Assembly (NCBI RefSeq): GCF_026735165.1
Contig: NZ_JAPQES010000003.1
Span: 310,001 to 374,000 of the forward strand
From: Clostridium ganghwense
Lineage (GTDB): Bacteria; Bacillota; Clostridia; Clostridiales; Clostridiaceae
Length of the DNA stretch: 64,000 nt
Reading direction: 5' to 3'
Within the stretch, counting starts at the first letter, position 1; each line of letters begins with the position of its first letter. This document shows positions 47,087-56,200 of this stretch, piece after piece. The notes below the pieces were generated by a model that saw only the letters and a program-made list of their open reading frames with translations, had not been told where the DNA came from and made no database searches. The position numbers and the translations under genes were made by a program.

Positions 47087-49022
47087 TATAGCCATTAAAA
47101 ATGTAAAAAGAAATTTCTATAATTATTTTATCTACTTTGTTTCTATGGTATTTAGTATAATGATTTATTACACTTTTACATCAATACAATATAATGATCA
47201 AGTTATAAAACTAGTTTCAACTAGCAGAAAGATAGGCGGTGGACTTGAAGAAGCATCTATAGTAATTGCTATATTTTCAGCTATATTTATATGGTATTCA
47301 AATTCTTTTTTTACGAGAAAAAGAAAAAAAGAAATAGGTCTTTATTCTTTAATGGGAGTTAGAAAAAAGCAGATAGGAAGAATGCTATTCTATGAAAATA
47401 TAGTTATGGGAATATTGGCACTTGGTGCTGGGATTTTTCTAGGAAGTTTGCTATCGAAAGTATTTGTAATGCTCTTAGTTACTCTAATGGGATTTTCTGC
47501 AAATATAAAATTTACTATAATTCCAGAAGCTATTGTTAATACCCTTATTACTTTCGCTATATTGTTCTCAATTACATCAATTCATGGATATACTATAATT
47601 TATAGATTTAAGCTTATTGATCTTTTTAAGGCTGAAAGTAAAGGTGAAAAAGAACCCAAAACCTCAATAATAACTGCAATACTTTCACTTATTCTAATAG
47701 TTGGTGGTTATACCTTATATCTAAATGGTTTGGGTGAAAATTTCCATATAAATGTACTAATAACTTTAATAGTTGTTGTACTTGGAACTTACTTATTCTT
47801 TTCTTCCTTCGTAGTATTTATTATTAAATTCTCAAAGAATAATAAAAGAAGATACTATAAAGGTATAAATATGATTGGTATTTCCCATCTTTTATATAGA
47901 ATAAAAGGTAATGCAAGAACCTTAGCCACTATAGCTGTACTTAGTGCTACCACATTAACTGCTATGGGAGTAACTTCTAGTTTTTATTATGATTTTCAAA
48001 CAAAGCTGGATGCTAGATATCCATTTACCTATATAAATGCTCTCAATGATAGAAGTTTAGATGAAAAGATAGAAGATATAATGAACAAATACCCTAAAAA
48101 TAAAATACTTGATTCTGTTGATATTGAATTTCTTAAATTAGAAGGTAAATTGCCATCTGTATTTAAAGAAAAAAACTCTAAATCATTTAAGCCTGATACT
48201 ATTTATATTATTTCTGAAAGCAAATTTAACGAAATAGCTAAAGCTAGAGGTCTTACAGAAAAAATTAATCTTACCAATTCAAATGAAACAGTATTATTTG
48301 ATCAATTTTATAGAGAAAGATTCATGGAAAGCTATACAGGTAAAAATGTGGAAATCAACTTAAATGATGCGAAGAAACAATTTAAAATTATAGATTTCAA
48401 ATCATATTCTTTAGTTAATGAATATATTGCAACTGAAACACTAGTAGTTAAAGATGAAATATACAGTAAATATTATAATCATAAAAATATATTTAGAATA
48501 AAAGCTTATATGAATGACAATAAAAAAGATAGTGACGAATTGACAAAAGAATTAAAAAAAGTTATATCTGAATATAAAAAAGATTCAAAAGAAAAAACTT
48601 TATTTTTTCAATTCTCTTCATATTATGAAAGCTATAAAGGTGGATTAATGCAGTCTGGATTACTTATATTTACATCAGGTTTTCTAGGATTAGTGTTTTT
48701 AGTTGCTACAGGAAGTATAATATTTTTCAAACAATTATCAGAGGCTAACAATGACAAGGAAAGATATACAATTATTAAGAAAATTGGAGTTAATAAAAAA
48801 GAAATACGAGCTTCTATTGCTAAACAAATTCTATTTGTATTTCTCCTTCCACTAATTGTAGGAATTGTTCACAGTCTTGTAGCTGTATCAATTTTAGGAG
48901 ATGCTTTAAAGTTAAACCTAACCATTCCTATAGGCATAAGTGTTGGTGCATATACATTGATTTATATGGTGTACTATGTGCTGACCGTAAATTCATATAC
49001 TAAAACTGTAAACTCATACTAA
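47073..49022 (+). CDS. ABC transporter permease, BceB-like
   Basis: About 649 aa, FtsX-like permease with ten predicted helices: one at the N-terminus, two triplets flanking a large extracellular domain, and the final group. The extracellular region of about 200 residues lies roughly between 290 and 520 (from FQTKLDARYPFTYIN to LFFQFSSYYESYKGG), the drug-binding and sensing feature of BceB proteins. Typical cytoplasmic KRKKEIGLYSLMGVRKKQIG and KERYTIIKKIGVNKKEI motifs are present. ATG 47073-47075 has GGAGGTG and overlaps the ATPase gene by 14 nt; a longer frame from 47058 is not needed. Confidence 0.92.
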   Translation: MTLFNIAIKNVKRNFYNYFIYFVSMVFSIMIYYTFTSIQYNDQVIKLVSTSRKIGGGLEEASIVIAIFSAIFIWYSNSFFTRKRKKEIGLYSLMGVRKKQIGRMLFYENIVMGILALGAGIFLGSLLSKVFVMLLVTLMGFSANIKFTIIPEAIVNTLITFAILFSITSIHGYTIIYRFKLIDLFKAESKGEKEPKTSIITAILSLILIVGGYTLYLNGLGENFHINVLITLIVVVLGTYLFFSSFVVFIIKFSKNNKRRYYKGINMIGISHLLYRIKGNARTLATIAVLSATTLTAMGVTSSFYYDFQTKLDARYPFTYINALNDRSLDEKIEDIMNKYPKNKILDSVDIEFLKLEGKLPSVFKEKNSKSFKPDTIYIISESKFNEIAKARGLTEKINLTNSNETVLFDQFYRERFMESYTGKNVEINLNDAKKQFKIIDFKSYSLVNEYIATETLVVKDEIYSKYYNHKNIFRIKAYMNDNKKDSDELTKELKKVISEYKKDSKEKTLFFQFSSYYESYKGGLMQSGLLIFTSGFLGLVFLVATGSIIFFKQLSEANNDKERYTIIKKIGVNKKEIRASIAKQILFVFLLPLIVGIVHSLVAVSILGDALKLNLTIPIGISVGAYTLIYMVYYVLTVNSYTKTVNSY

Positions 49023-49028
49023 AATAAA

Positions 49029-49063
49029 AACTGCAGACAACTTAATATAAGCTGTCTGCAGTC
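49029..49063. terminator. Hairpin between convergent genes
   Basis: ACTGCAGACA / TGTCTGCAGT perfect stem just after the permease stop and 20 nt from the end of the convergent P-loop gene; weak T-tract on either strand. Confidence 0.65.
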
Positions 49064-49081
49064 AATATTTCAACTAATTAA

Positions 49082-49492
49082 CTATGCAACATATTTTTTA
49101 ATAAAATCAGGCATGGTATCCTTTTCAATACTGATATTTAGATAAAAATCAACATTATTTTTCTTTGCCAATCTTTCTATATTATAAAATAAATGTGCAG
49201 CATCTTGAAGATTTCCACCTACAATGTTAAATAAACCATCAATATATATGGTCCCAACATCATAATCTTCCGAAATAATGCCACACAAAAATCCATAAAA
49301 ACTATTATAATTTTTTAAATTAAACTCATCTGTCGAAATAAATCGTATTCTTCTATCTAATTGCAATATATGTCTATTATCATCATCAATATAAACTATA
49401 TTGCCCTTAGATACATTAATTTTTTCATTTGCGGATTGGATTAAAGCTTTTGTTTTACCTGAACCTTTCTTGTCACAAAAAACATGTAGCAT
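49082..49492 (-). CDS. Small P-loop NTPase-like protein of unknown function
   Basis: 136 aa. Walker A-like FCDKKGSGKTKALI at the N-terminus, then VSKGNIVYIDDDNRH and DVGTIYIDGLFNIVGGN, which could be a Walker B strand. Too short for a full AAA or RecA fold with known partners. ATG at 49490-49492 follows AAAGGAGTGG. It stands alone; no function is assigned. Confidence 0.75.
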   Translation of the reverse strand: MLHVFCDKKGSGKTKALIQSANEKINVSKGNIVYIDDDNRHILQLDRRIRFISTDEFNLKNYNSFYGFLCGIISEDYDVGTIYIDGLFNIVGGNLQDAAHLFYNIERLAKKNNVDFYLNISIEKDTMPDFIKKYVA

Positions 49493-49599
49493 GTTAACCA
49501 CTCCTTTTAAAAATATTTTTATAAAAATTCTAATAAATATCTTTTATTTAATTATATAATATTCCGAATTTTCTTTCAATATTCTTCTTGTATAATATT

Positions 49600-50748
49600 T
49601 CATTTAAAGTTATTTATTCCCGGATAAATAACTTTAAAATTATTTTCCTTCAAAGAATTTATAAACATTACACTTCCATATTTTTTAAAGGCTTTTTTCA
49701 TTCTTGAAAAACCTCTTCCAGATTGAATAAATCTTTTTTTCTGGTCTAATGTAATTAATTTTTCATAAATCCACATATTCCTTTTTATATAGTTGTGTGA
49801 AAAGCCATTCTTAGAATTCTTTATTAATATACCAGGGCTTATTACTCTAACACTGTTATAATCTATAACTACTTCAATTTCTTTATTTATAATAGTATAG
49901 TCTCTATACAAAACTGCATTTTTTATTCCTTCATAAACAGCTCCATATGGATAACTTTTAGGAAGAATGGATAAAAGCCACTCTTCACTTTTATCAAGCA
50001 TTGAGATCAAATCTCCTTGAATTATAATTATTTCATCTAAATCTTTATTTACTTTATTTACTATCCTAATCATATTATTAGGAGTATATAAATAATTTAT
50101 TTTTGAAAATACTAATAGTCCTCCTAAAGTAACATAATATTCTTTATCTTCTTCCTCTAAAAATACTATTCTCGTATGTTCCATAAAAGCTATTCTATTT
50201 TCATCGTTTATATCTATTCCGTGTAGTTTAAAATATTTATCTATTAATCCCACATCAAGACTATCTATTCTACTTCTTACAATAGGAGTAAATTCTATAT
50301 TTAAACTCATGTTCTCTTCAAAAGCCGAAATTAACTCTTGTTTTCTCATTGTATCTGTTGTTGAACCACGTCTTATATAAAAAGCACCGTTTTCTCTAAA
50401 TTGATATGGCTTCTGATTACTTTGAAAAATTGTAATTACTGCTACATCTTTATTTTGATAATTTATAACTTCTAAAGATATAGGAATTGGTGGTTCACAT
50501 CTTGAACTTACAATCTGCTGAACTTGTTCTTCTGTAAAACTTAATTTTTCAATCCCTATAACTCTTTTTGTTTTATCTTCAATTCCAATAATAAGATAAC
50601 CTCTTCCCCCTTTGGAATTAGCTATTGCACATACATCTTTTGCAAACTCTTTTCTTCCACTTTCCATGCTTAAATCTATTTCCTGTTTAAAATCTAATTT
50701 AACACCTTCATTCCTTTTAAGAAGACTTCCTAATTTTTTTTTATTCAT
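49600..50748 (-). CDS. AlbA_2 (Schlafen-like) domain protein
   Basis: 382 aa. N-terminal AlbA_2/Schlafen-AAA_4 domain (about 10-130): LKRNEGVKLDFKQEI, DVCAIANSKGGRGYLIIGIE and FYIRRGSTTDTMRKQELI. The rest (about 150-382) resembles the ATP-binding-type C-terminal half of such regulators, here with KNAVLYRDYTIINKEIEV and VRVISPGILI. Proteins of this group are annotated as putative transcriptional regulators or nucleic-acid enzymes, and some relatives act in phage defence; no target can be told from context. The ATG follows GGGTTGGGA. Confidence 0.82.
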   Translation of the reverse strand: MNKKKLGSLLKRNEGVKLDFKQEIDLSMESGRKEFAKDVCAIANSKGGRGYLIIGIEDKTKRVIGIEKLSFTEEQVQQIVSSRCEPPIPISLEVINYQNKDVAVITIFQSNQKPYQFRENGAFYIRRGSTTDTMRKQELISAFEENMSLNIEFTPIVRSRIDSLDVGLIDKYFKLHGIDINDENRIAFMEHTRIVFLEEEDKEYYVTLGGLLVFSKINYLYTPNNMIRIVNKVNKDLDEIIIIQGDLISMLDKSEEWLLSILPKSYPYGAVYEGIKNAVLYRDYTIINKEIEVVIDYNSVRVISPGILIKNSKNGFSHNYIKRNMWIYEKLITLDQKKRFIQSGRGFSRMKKAFKKYGSVMFINSLKENNFKVIYPGINNFK

Positions 50749-50789
50749 TATATCCCAACCCTCAATTTCCTGTTTATTATATATTATTC

Positions 50790-50820
50790 AAAAAAAGACG
50801 ATGAATTACACATCGTCTTT
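50790..50820 (-). terminator. Terminator after the GAF-GGDEF gene
   Basis: AAAGACGATG / CATCGTCTTT stem with TTTTTTTG on the minus strand; its 5' arm abuts the stop codon of the gene. Confidence 0.85.
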
Positions 50821-51919
50821 ATTTATTCACAACTTTATTTTTACCTGTTTTTTTGGCAACATACAGCCTTGCATCAGCTACACTTATAACATCCTGTAAA
50901 TTTTCTCCATCTATAGGATAATAGCTTATACCAAAACTAGCTGTAATTGAAATTTGCATATTACCATAAATAATAATATTTTTACTTATCTTTGATCTTA
51001 TATTATCTATTTTTCTATATACTTCTTCAATATCTTTTGAATATTTTATGTAAATGACTATTTCTTCTCCACCATATCTTGATACAATATCATTCTTATC
51101 TATATTATTCTGTATAATTTTAGTTGTTTCCTTTAAAACTTTGTCCCCTAATTGATGTCCATATAAGTCATTAGCTTTTTTAAAATTATCTAAATCTACC
51201 ATAACTATGGCAAAAGTTCTCTCAGAAATTCTTTCTATTTTATTTTCCAATAAATCAAAAAAATATTTTCTATTATATATTCTAAGCAGTGGATCCCTTA
51301 TAGCATTTTCTCTTATCTGATTATATAAAGCATTATTTTCTAGTGCAATAGCTATTTGATTTGCTATAGTAGAAATAAATGTTATGAGATCATGTCCAAA
51401 AAAATTATAAAGAGCATGTTCTACTATGATATATCCAATAAATTTTTCTCTTAAATTTATAGAAACGCCTATTAATGAATGAATTTCACTTTTTTGTGAA
51501 TCATGAAAAAACAAAGGAGTTTTAGAATTCATAATAAAAGGATTACCATTCATTAATTCTTTATAATCTTCTTCACCATCATAAAATTTCTTTTCTTTAT
51601 TATTAATATTAGTCGCTTTTATAACTAGTTTATCATCTTCCATCAAGTAGATAGAAGAATAAGTAGCTCCTAATATTCCTATTATCATATCATTTATCAT
51701 TGGAATCAAATTTTCATCACTTAGGTATGAATTTATATACTTAGTAATCTCTACTATATTAGTTATTGCATCTAATTTTTTTTCCAATTTTGCATTTCTC
51801 TCATTAATAATTTGAATATTACTTTCTGCAAAATTTTGATATGTTTCAAATTCATCTTGTAATTTTAAATACTTTTCTTCATAATATTGACTATTAAAAT
51901 CAGCATCATATTTACTCAT
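50819..51919 (-). CDS. GAF-GGDEF protein (probable diguanylate cyclase)
   Basis: 366 aa, cytoplasmic. N-terminal coiled coil (1-45), GAF-like sensor (about 50-195), GGDEF domain (about 205-366) with RDPLLRIYNRKYFFDLLENK and catalytic SRYGGEEIVIYIKY (GGEEI, last position Ile instead of Phe, generally tolerated). It likely makes c-di-GMP on a cytoplasmic cue. Divergence in the fifth motif residue and no I-site should be noted. Ribosome site is weak. Confidence 0.87.
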   Translation of the reverse strand: MSKYDADFNSQYYEEKYLKLQDEFETYQNFAESNIQIINERNAKLEKKLDAITNIVEITKYINSYLSDENLIPMINDMIIGILGATYSSIYLMEDDKLVIKATNINNKEKKFYDGEEDYKELMNGNPFIMNSKTPLFFHDSQKSEIHSLIGVSINLREKFIGYIIVEHALYNFFGHDLITFISTIANQIAIALENNALYNQIRENAIRDPLLRIYNRKYFFDLLENKIERISERTFAIVMVDLDNFKKANDLYGHQLGDKVLKETTKIIQNNIDKNDIVSRYGGEEIVIYIKYSKDIEEVYRKIDNIRSKISKNIIIYGNMQISITASFGISYYPIDGENLQDVISVADARLYVAKKTGKNKVVNK

Positions 51920-52079
51920 AAAGTCTCACTTTCCCTTAGAATTTAAATTATCAGTTTTAATTACCTAATACCATTCTACACTAAAAATAAAATTCCTTCT
52001 ACATAAGCAACTGTATATTTATAAAAATACAATTATATAATATGCACATATATAATACTCTCAATCGCTTAATTATAAA

Positions 52080-52138
52080 TAAAGCTTGCTAACAACAATC
52101 CTAGCTTTAGTTCACTACTGAATTGTTTAGCAAGCTTA
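52080..52138 (-). terminator. Long hairpin after the ECF S-component gene
   Basis: TAAGCTTGCTAAaCAAT pairs with ATTGTTGTTAGCAAGCTTTA on the minus strand, with a second small stem in the 25-nt loop, followed by TTTATAATT. Probably a terminator. Otherwise spacer 51920-52182 has no gene. Confidence 0.6.
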
Positions 52139-52182
52139 TATGTTATAGATTTATTTTTATAATATAATGCTGTTTTTATAAA

Positions 52183-52761
52183 TTATAAAGAAATATTAGC
52201 TTTTTTCAATGCTCTTTTTAAACTTATACTCAAAGGTAATCCTATAACTATTCCTGCAACTACTTGTGATATATTACCAGGTATATCCTTTATAGCTATA
52301 ATGAACGCTTCATTTAAGGTAGCTGTTTTAAGCATAATGAATCTTGCCATAGCTACTCCACTTAAATAATAAGCTCCTATCATAAATATACCTGCAACAC
52401 AAAACGCAAATAAATTATTCCATGGATTTTCTCCCTTATAATTTTTTCTGTATGCAATGCTTCCTGCTATATACCCCATTACACCCTTTATTACAAAAGT
52501 AAATGGTGCCCAATGTCCATACCCAGTTAAAATATCGAATAAAGTCATTCCAATAGCTGATGAAACAGCACCTTTCTTTTTCCCTAATAAAATTGCTGCC
52601 AAAAATATCATACTATCTCCTAAATGAACTACTCCCATAAAGGATGGTATATGAAACATAGCTGTAGCTACATATGTTATAGCTGCCATCATACCAACTT
52701 GTATAATATAATTTACTCCTGTTGAACTAATTCTTAAATCCTTATGTTTATTTTCCAACAT
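52183..52761 (-). CDS. ECF transporter S component
   Basis: 192 aa, six hydrophobic helices. Pattern VGMMAAITYVATAMFHIPSF, VHLGDSMIFLAAILLGKKKG and GMTLFDILTGYGHWAPFTFV is typical of substrate-binding S subunits of energy-coupling-factor vitamin transporters (COG4720-like group, predicted for pyrimidine/vitamin precursors). The AxxxA segment for docking on EcfT may be in MMAAITYVA. Substrate unknown. ATG at 52759-52761 follows GGGGGTGG. EcfA/T genes are not in the window, so it would use a shared module. Confidence 0.85.
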   Translation of the reverse strand: MLENKHKDLRISSTGVNYIIQVGMMAAITYVATAMFHIPSFMGVVHLGDSMIFLAAILLGKKKGAVSSAIGMTLFDILTGYGHWAPFTFVIKGVMGYIAGSIAYRKNYKGENPWNNLFAFCVAGIFMIGAYYLSGVAMARFIMLKTATLNEAFIIAIKDIPGNISQVVAGIVIGLPLSISLKRALKKANISL

Positions 52762-52824
52762 AACCACCCCCATCAAATTTTCCTTTCATTTTTTAATTAT
52801 ATGTAAATATGAACTTATTGCAAA

Positions 52825-52836
52825 TGTATCGATACA
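52825..52836. promoter_or_regulatory. 12-bp perfect palindrome in the divergent promoter region
   Basis: TGTATCGATACA lies between the ECF S-component gene (minus strand) and the lmo0937-like gene (plus strand), 64 nt before the former and 79 nt before the latter. It looks like an operator for a dimeric repressor; the regulator is unknown. TTGACA on the minus strand near 52,875 could be a -35 box upstream of it. Confidence 0.4.
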
Positions 52837-52914
52837 ACCCATACAATAAAACAATTAATAATTAACTTAAACTTTGTCAATAATAAGTAATATAAAATTC
52901 TTGGAGGGTTTATT

Positions 52915-53070
52915 ATGAATTTTCTTAGGTGGTTAGGAGGATTTATCCTTTTATTCTGGCTAATTGGCTTAATACTTAGAATTGGCGGAACTGCAATAAA
53001 CATTTTACTTATTTTTGCAGCTATAATTTTTGTTTCAGATGCTTTATTTGGCAAAAGAAAATCAATGTAA
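52915..53070 (+). CDS. Very small lmo0937-family-like membrane protein
   Basis: 51 aa: begins MNFLRWLGGFILLFWLIGLI, then LRIGGTAINILLIFAAIIFV, then a short charged tail SDALFGKRKSM. Two membrane helices with a glycine-containing turn match the short lmo0937 (DUF5670) family pattern. Ribosome site TTGGAGGG at ideal spacing, hairpin terminator after it. Function is unknown; such proteins are often stress-linked. A longer opposite-strand frame over the same bases (52815-53105) lacks coding character. Confidence 0.8.
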   Translation: MNFLRWLGGFILLFWLIGLILRIGGTAINILLIFAAIIFVSDALFGKRKSM

Positions 53071-53075
53071 TTTTT

Positions 53076-53112
53076 AAACTCATGAAGCTCTTGCTTTAGT
53101 TTCATGAGTTTA
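53076..53112 (+). terminator. Terminator after the lmo0937-like gene
   Basis: AAACTCATGAA / TTCATGAGTTT stem around a 14-nt loop on the plus strand; weak T-tract. Confidence 0.6.
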
Positions 53113-53154
53113 AGTACATTTTGAGAGGAGTGAAGGCTGCTTAGTGTAGCATAT

Positions 53155-54378
53155 ATGATGATATTAACTTCGGGAAATACTTACTGGAACTCTATAAGCA
53201 AAGGATATAAACGCTATCCTACATTAAATTGTAATCAAGAATGTGATGTTGTAGTTATTGGTGGAGGTATAACTGGTTGTTTAACTGCCTATTATCTTTC
53301 TCAATATAATATAAATACAATTTTACTTGAAAAAAATTTAATAGCAAACGGAAGCACAGCAGCTAGCCCCTGTCTTTTAGAATATGCAATAAATACAGAA
53401 TTGCATAACCTTATAAATCTTTTAGGAAAAGAAACAGCTATTAGAGTTTATAAATTATGTCAAAAGTCTATTGATGATATTGAAAATATACTTTATAACA
53501 TAAGGCTGCATTGTGATTTTCAAAGAAAAGATAGTATATACTTATGTAGTGATTCTAACAATGAAAACATTATGAAAACTGAATTTGAGCTTAGAAAAGA
53601 ATTTAATTTTAATGTAGAATATATGGTCAAAAAAGAAATAGAAAATAAATTTTCTTTTTCTTTTCCTTGTGGTATATACTCTAAAAATTGCGGTATACTT
53701 GATCCTTTTAAATTTTGTCATGCTCTCTTAAAAGGTTCATCTAAGAAAAATACCAAAATATATGAAAATACCTCTGTTGTAAATTTCGATTACTACTCAA
53801 ACAATATAAGGATTAATACAAATAATGATTGTCATATTTATTGTAAAAAAATAGTATTTGCTAATAATTTTACAGCTCATAATCTCCTTAAAGATACATC
53901 TGTTGTAAAATTAAAGACTATCTATTCTATGGCTACTGAACCTTTAACAACTTATAATGGATGGTATGAAAAATGTTTAATTCGTGAATCTTATGATCCT
54001 AATTTTTATATTAGACCTACTGGAGATAATAGAATTTTAGCTTGTGGATTTGCTGATGACTTTAAGTCTAGTAATTACTGTGCAATAAATATAGAAAGAA
54101 AAGCTTTTAATATACTAGAAAAATTAAAAAACTTATTTCCTTATATAGATAATCTTAAACCAGATTATTGTTGGTGTGGAACCTTTGGAGAAACTAAAGA
54201 TAGTCTTCCTTTCATTGGAAAACACCCTAAGTTTCCTCATTGTTACTTCAATTTAGGTTTTAATGAAAATGGAATTTGCTACAGCGTCATAGGAGCACAG
54301 ATTATAAAAGACCTTATTTTATATAATAATAATCCGGATGCTAATATATTTAGCTTAGACAGAAAAAGCTTAAAATAA
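53155..54378 (+). CDS. FAD-dependent oxidoreductase (DAO family)
   Basis: 407 aa. N-terminal Rossmann motif DVVVIGGGITGCLTAYYLSQ ending in the ribose-binding Glu of LLEKN, then GSTAASPC, and late FAD-contacting blocks CWCGTFGETKDSLPFIGKHP and FNLGFNENGICYSVIGAQ. It belongs to the glycine/D-amino-acid oxidase fold (DadA/PuuB-like), but lacks the Rieske domain of many clostridial relatives. Substrate not known. It is cysteine-rich for its size. The start is uncertain: ATG at 53155 or 53158, both far (about 25 nt) from the nearest good ribosome site GAGAGGAGTG. Confidence 0.85.
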   Translation: MMILTSGNTYWNSISKGYKRYPTLNCNQECDVVVIGGGITGCLTAYYLSQYNINTILLEKNLIANGSTAASPCLLEYAINTELHNLINLLGKETAIRVYKLCQKSIDDIENILYNIRLHCDFQRKDSIYLCSDSNNENIMKTEFELRKEFNFNVEYMVKKEIENKFSFSFPCGIYSKNCGILDPFKFCHALLKGSSKKNTKIYENTSVVNFDYYSNNIRINTNNDCHIYCKKIVFANNFTAHNLLKDTSVVKLKTIYSMATEPLTTYNGWYEKCLIRESYDPNFYIRPTGDNRILACGFADDFKSSNYCAINIERKAFNILEKLKNLFPYIDNLKPDYCWCGTFGETKDSLPFIGKHPKFPHCYFNLGFNENGICYSVIGAQIIKDLILYNNNPDANIFSLDRKSLK

Positions 54379-54388
54379 AACAAAAATT

Positions 54389-54433
54389 TAAAGAACCTAA
54401 ATATAGAATTTTATCTATTTATAGGTTCTTTTT
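54389..54433 (+). terminator. Terminator after the FAD oxidoreductase gene
   Basis: AAAGAACCTaAATATAGA / TCTATTTATAGGTTCTTT stem with five T on the plus strand. Confidence 0.85.
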
Positions 54434-54456
54434 AATGTTTTTTAATTTAGTTTTTA

Positions 54457-54477
54457 ATTATCCATTGTCATCTGTCA
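54457..54477. repeat. Single degenerate 7-nt repeat arm
   Basis: Three heptamers ATTATCC ATTGTCA TCTGTCA between the FAD oxidoreductase terminator and prfC. It resembles the heptad arms near tpiA, but no partner arm is visible, so it may be a relic. Confidence 0.35.
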
Positions 54478-54501
54478 AATGGAGGCTGCATTACAACATT
54501 C

Positions 54502-56097
54502 CTATTCTCCACTTTTACCTATATCAGATAGTACAAGACCTTTATTATGATCAAGTGCCCAGCTTATTCCCCAGTCATTTGTGAATAATAATAAGTCGTT
54601 ATCTTTTAAGTCTTTTACAACCTTTGTATCACTTGTTACACTTAAATTCTCTGGTTTTATTTCTGTACTTTCAATCCATCTAATATTTCTAAAAGGTAAT
54701 CTTTCAATTTTTATATCAACATTATATTCATTCTTCAATCTATATTCTAAAACTTCAAATTGCAGTACACCAACAACACCTACAATTATTTCTTCTACTC
54801 CTATATGAAGTTCTTTAAATACCTGAATAGCACCTTCTTGAGCAATTTGAGTTATTCCCTTTATAAATTGCTTTCTCTTCATAGTATCTACTGTCCTTAC
54901 TCTTGCAAAATGCTCTGGAGCAAAACTTGGTATTCCTTCAAACTTAAATTTATTAGAAGCAGGACATAATGTATCACCGATTCCAAAAATCCCTGGATCA
55001 AATACACCAATAATATCTCCTGCATAAGCTTCTTGAACAATTTCTCTATCTTCTGCTAAGAATTGCTGTGGTTGAGTTAATTTAATTTTTTTACCTTGTT
55101 GAACATGATATACATCCATACCTTTAGTAAATTTACCAGAGCAGATTCTCATAAATGCAATTCTATCTCTATGAGCTTTATTCATATTTGCTTGAATCTT
55201 AAATACAAATGCTGAAAAATTATCATCATAAACATCTACTTTACCTTTATCAGAATTTCTTGGTAACGGTGGTGGAGTAAGTTTTAAAAATCCTTCTAGA
55301 AATGGCTCTACACCAAAGTTAGTTAAAGCACTACCAAAAAATACTGGTGTAAGTTCTCCAAACTTAATTTTTTCTAAATCAAATTCTTCTCCAGCTTCAT
55401 CTAAAAGCTCTATTTCTTCAAGTAATTTTTCATGTAAATCTTGGCCAATTAATTCTTTTATTTTTTCATCTTCTAAAGAACCTTCTAAAATATTTACTTC
55501 ACTTTGACCATGGTTTCCACCTTCAAAAACTAATACATGTTTTTTTGCTCTATCATATACTCCTTTAAAATTAGCTCCACAACCTATAGGCCAGTTCATA
55601 GGATATGATTTTATTCCAAGTTCAGTTTCTAACTCTTCTAGTAAATCAAATGCATCCTTAGTTTCTCTATCCATCTTATTTACAAAAGTAAAAATAGGTA
55701 TTTCTCTTAAACTACATACGTGGAATAATTTCCTTGTCTGTGCTTCTACCCCTTTGGCTCCATCAAGAACCATAACAGCACTATCAGCAGCCATTAATGT
55801 TCTATATGTATCTTCACTAAAATCTTGGTGTCCTGGAGTATCTAATATATTTATACAATGATTTTCATAATTAAATTGCAAAACTGAAGATGTAACGGAA
55901 ATTCCTCTCTGCTTTTCTATTTCCATCCAATCTGATACAGCATGCTTTGAAGCTCTTCTAGCTTTAACAGATCCCGCCTCACGAATTGCTCCTCCATATA
56001 ACAAAAGTTTTTCTGTAAGTGTCGTTTTACCCGCATCTGGGTGAGATATTATAGCAAAAGTTCTTCTTTTCTCTATTTGGTTTATAAAATTCGCCAC
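54502..56097 (-). CDS. prfC: Peptide chain release factor 3
   Basis: Translational GTPase of 531 aa that recycles RF1/RF2 after termination. G1 ISHPDAGKTTLTEKLL, switch I KQRGISVTSSVLQF, G3 ILDTPGHQDFSEDTYR, G4 TFVNKMDRE, then FGSALTNFGVEPFL and the C-terminal EYNVDIKIERLPF. Length and order are normal. Start is GTG after GAGGAGAAATAA (GTGGCG...). Confidence 0.96.
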   Translation of the reverse strand: MANFINQIEKRRTFAIISHPDAGKTTLTEKLLLYGGAIREAGSVKARRASKHAVSDWMEIEKQRGISVTSSVLQFNYENHCINILDTPGHQDFSEDTYRTLMAADSAVMVLDGAKGVEAQTRKLFHVCSLREIPIFTFVNKMDRETKDAFDLLEELETELGIKSYPMNWPIGCGANFKGVYDRAKKHVLVFEGGNHGQSEVNILEGSLEDEKIKELIGQDLHEKLLEEIELLDEAGEEFDLEKIKFGELTPVFFGSALTNFGVEPFLEGFLKLTPPPLPRNSDKGKVDVYDDNFSAFVFKIQANMNKAHRDRIAFMRICSGKFTKGMDVYHVQQGKKIKLTQPQQFLAEDREIVQEAYAGDIIGVFDPGIFGIGDTLCPASNKFKFEGIPSFAPEHFARVRTVDTMKRKQFIKGITQIAQEGAIQVFKELHIGVEEIIVGVVGVLQFEVLEYRLKNEYNVDIKIERLPFRNIRWIESTEIKPENLSVTSDTKVVKDLKDNDLLLFTNDWGISWALDHNKGLVLSDIGKSGE

Positions 56098-56172
56098 TTA
56101 TTTCTCCTCTTTCTCCTATATTTTTTACTTTCCATTATGATTTTAACTTTATTATATATAACTGTCAAACAT

Positions 56173-56200
56173 AAAAAAGGTTTGCTGTAACTGCAAACCT
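56173..56200 (-). terminator. Terminator after the P-loop kinase-like gene
   Basis: AAGGTTTGCAGTTACAGCAAACCTT stem followed by TTTTTAT on the minus strand, touching the stop codon. Confidence 0.85.

Noticed and set aside
52815-53105. Minus-strand open frame of 96 codons opposite the lmo0937-like gene
   Set aside because: No ribosome site, poor composition, and it contradicts the well-supported 51-aa plus-strand gene with ribosome site and terminator.
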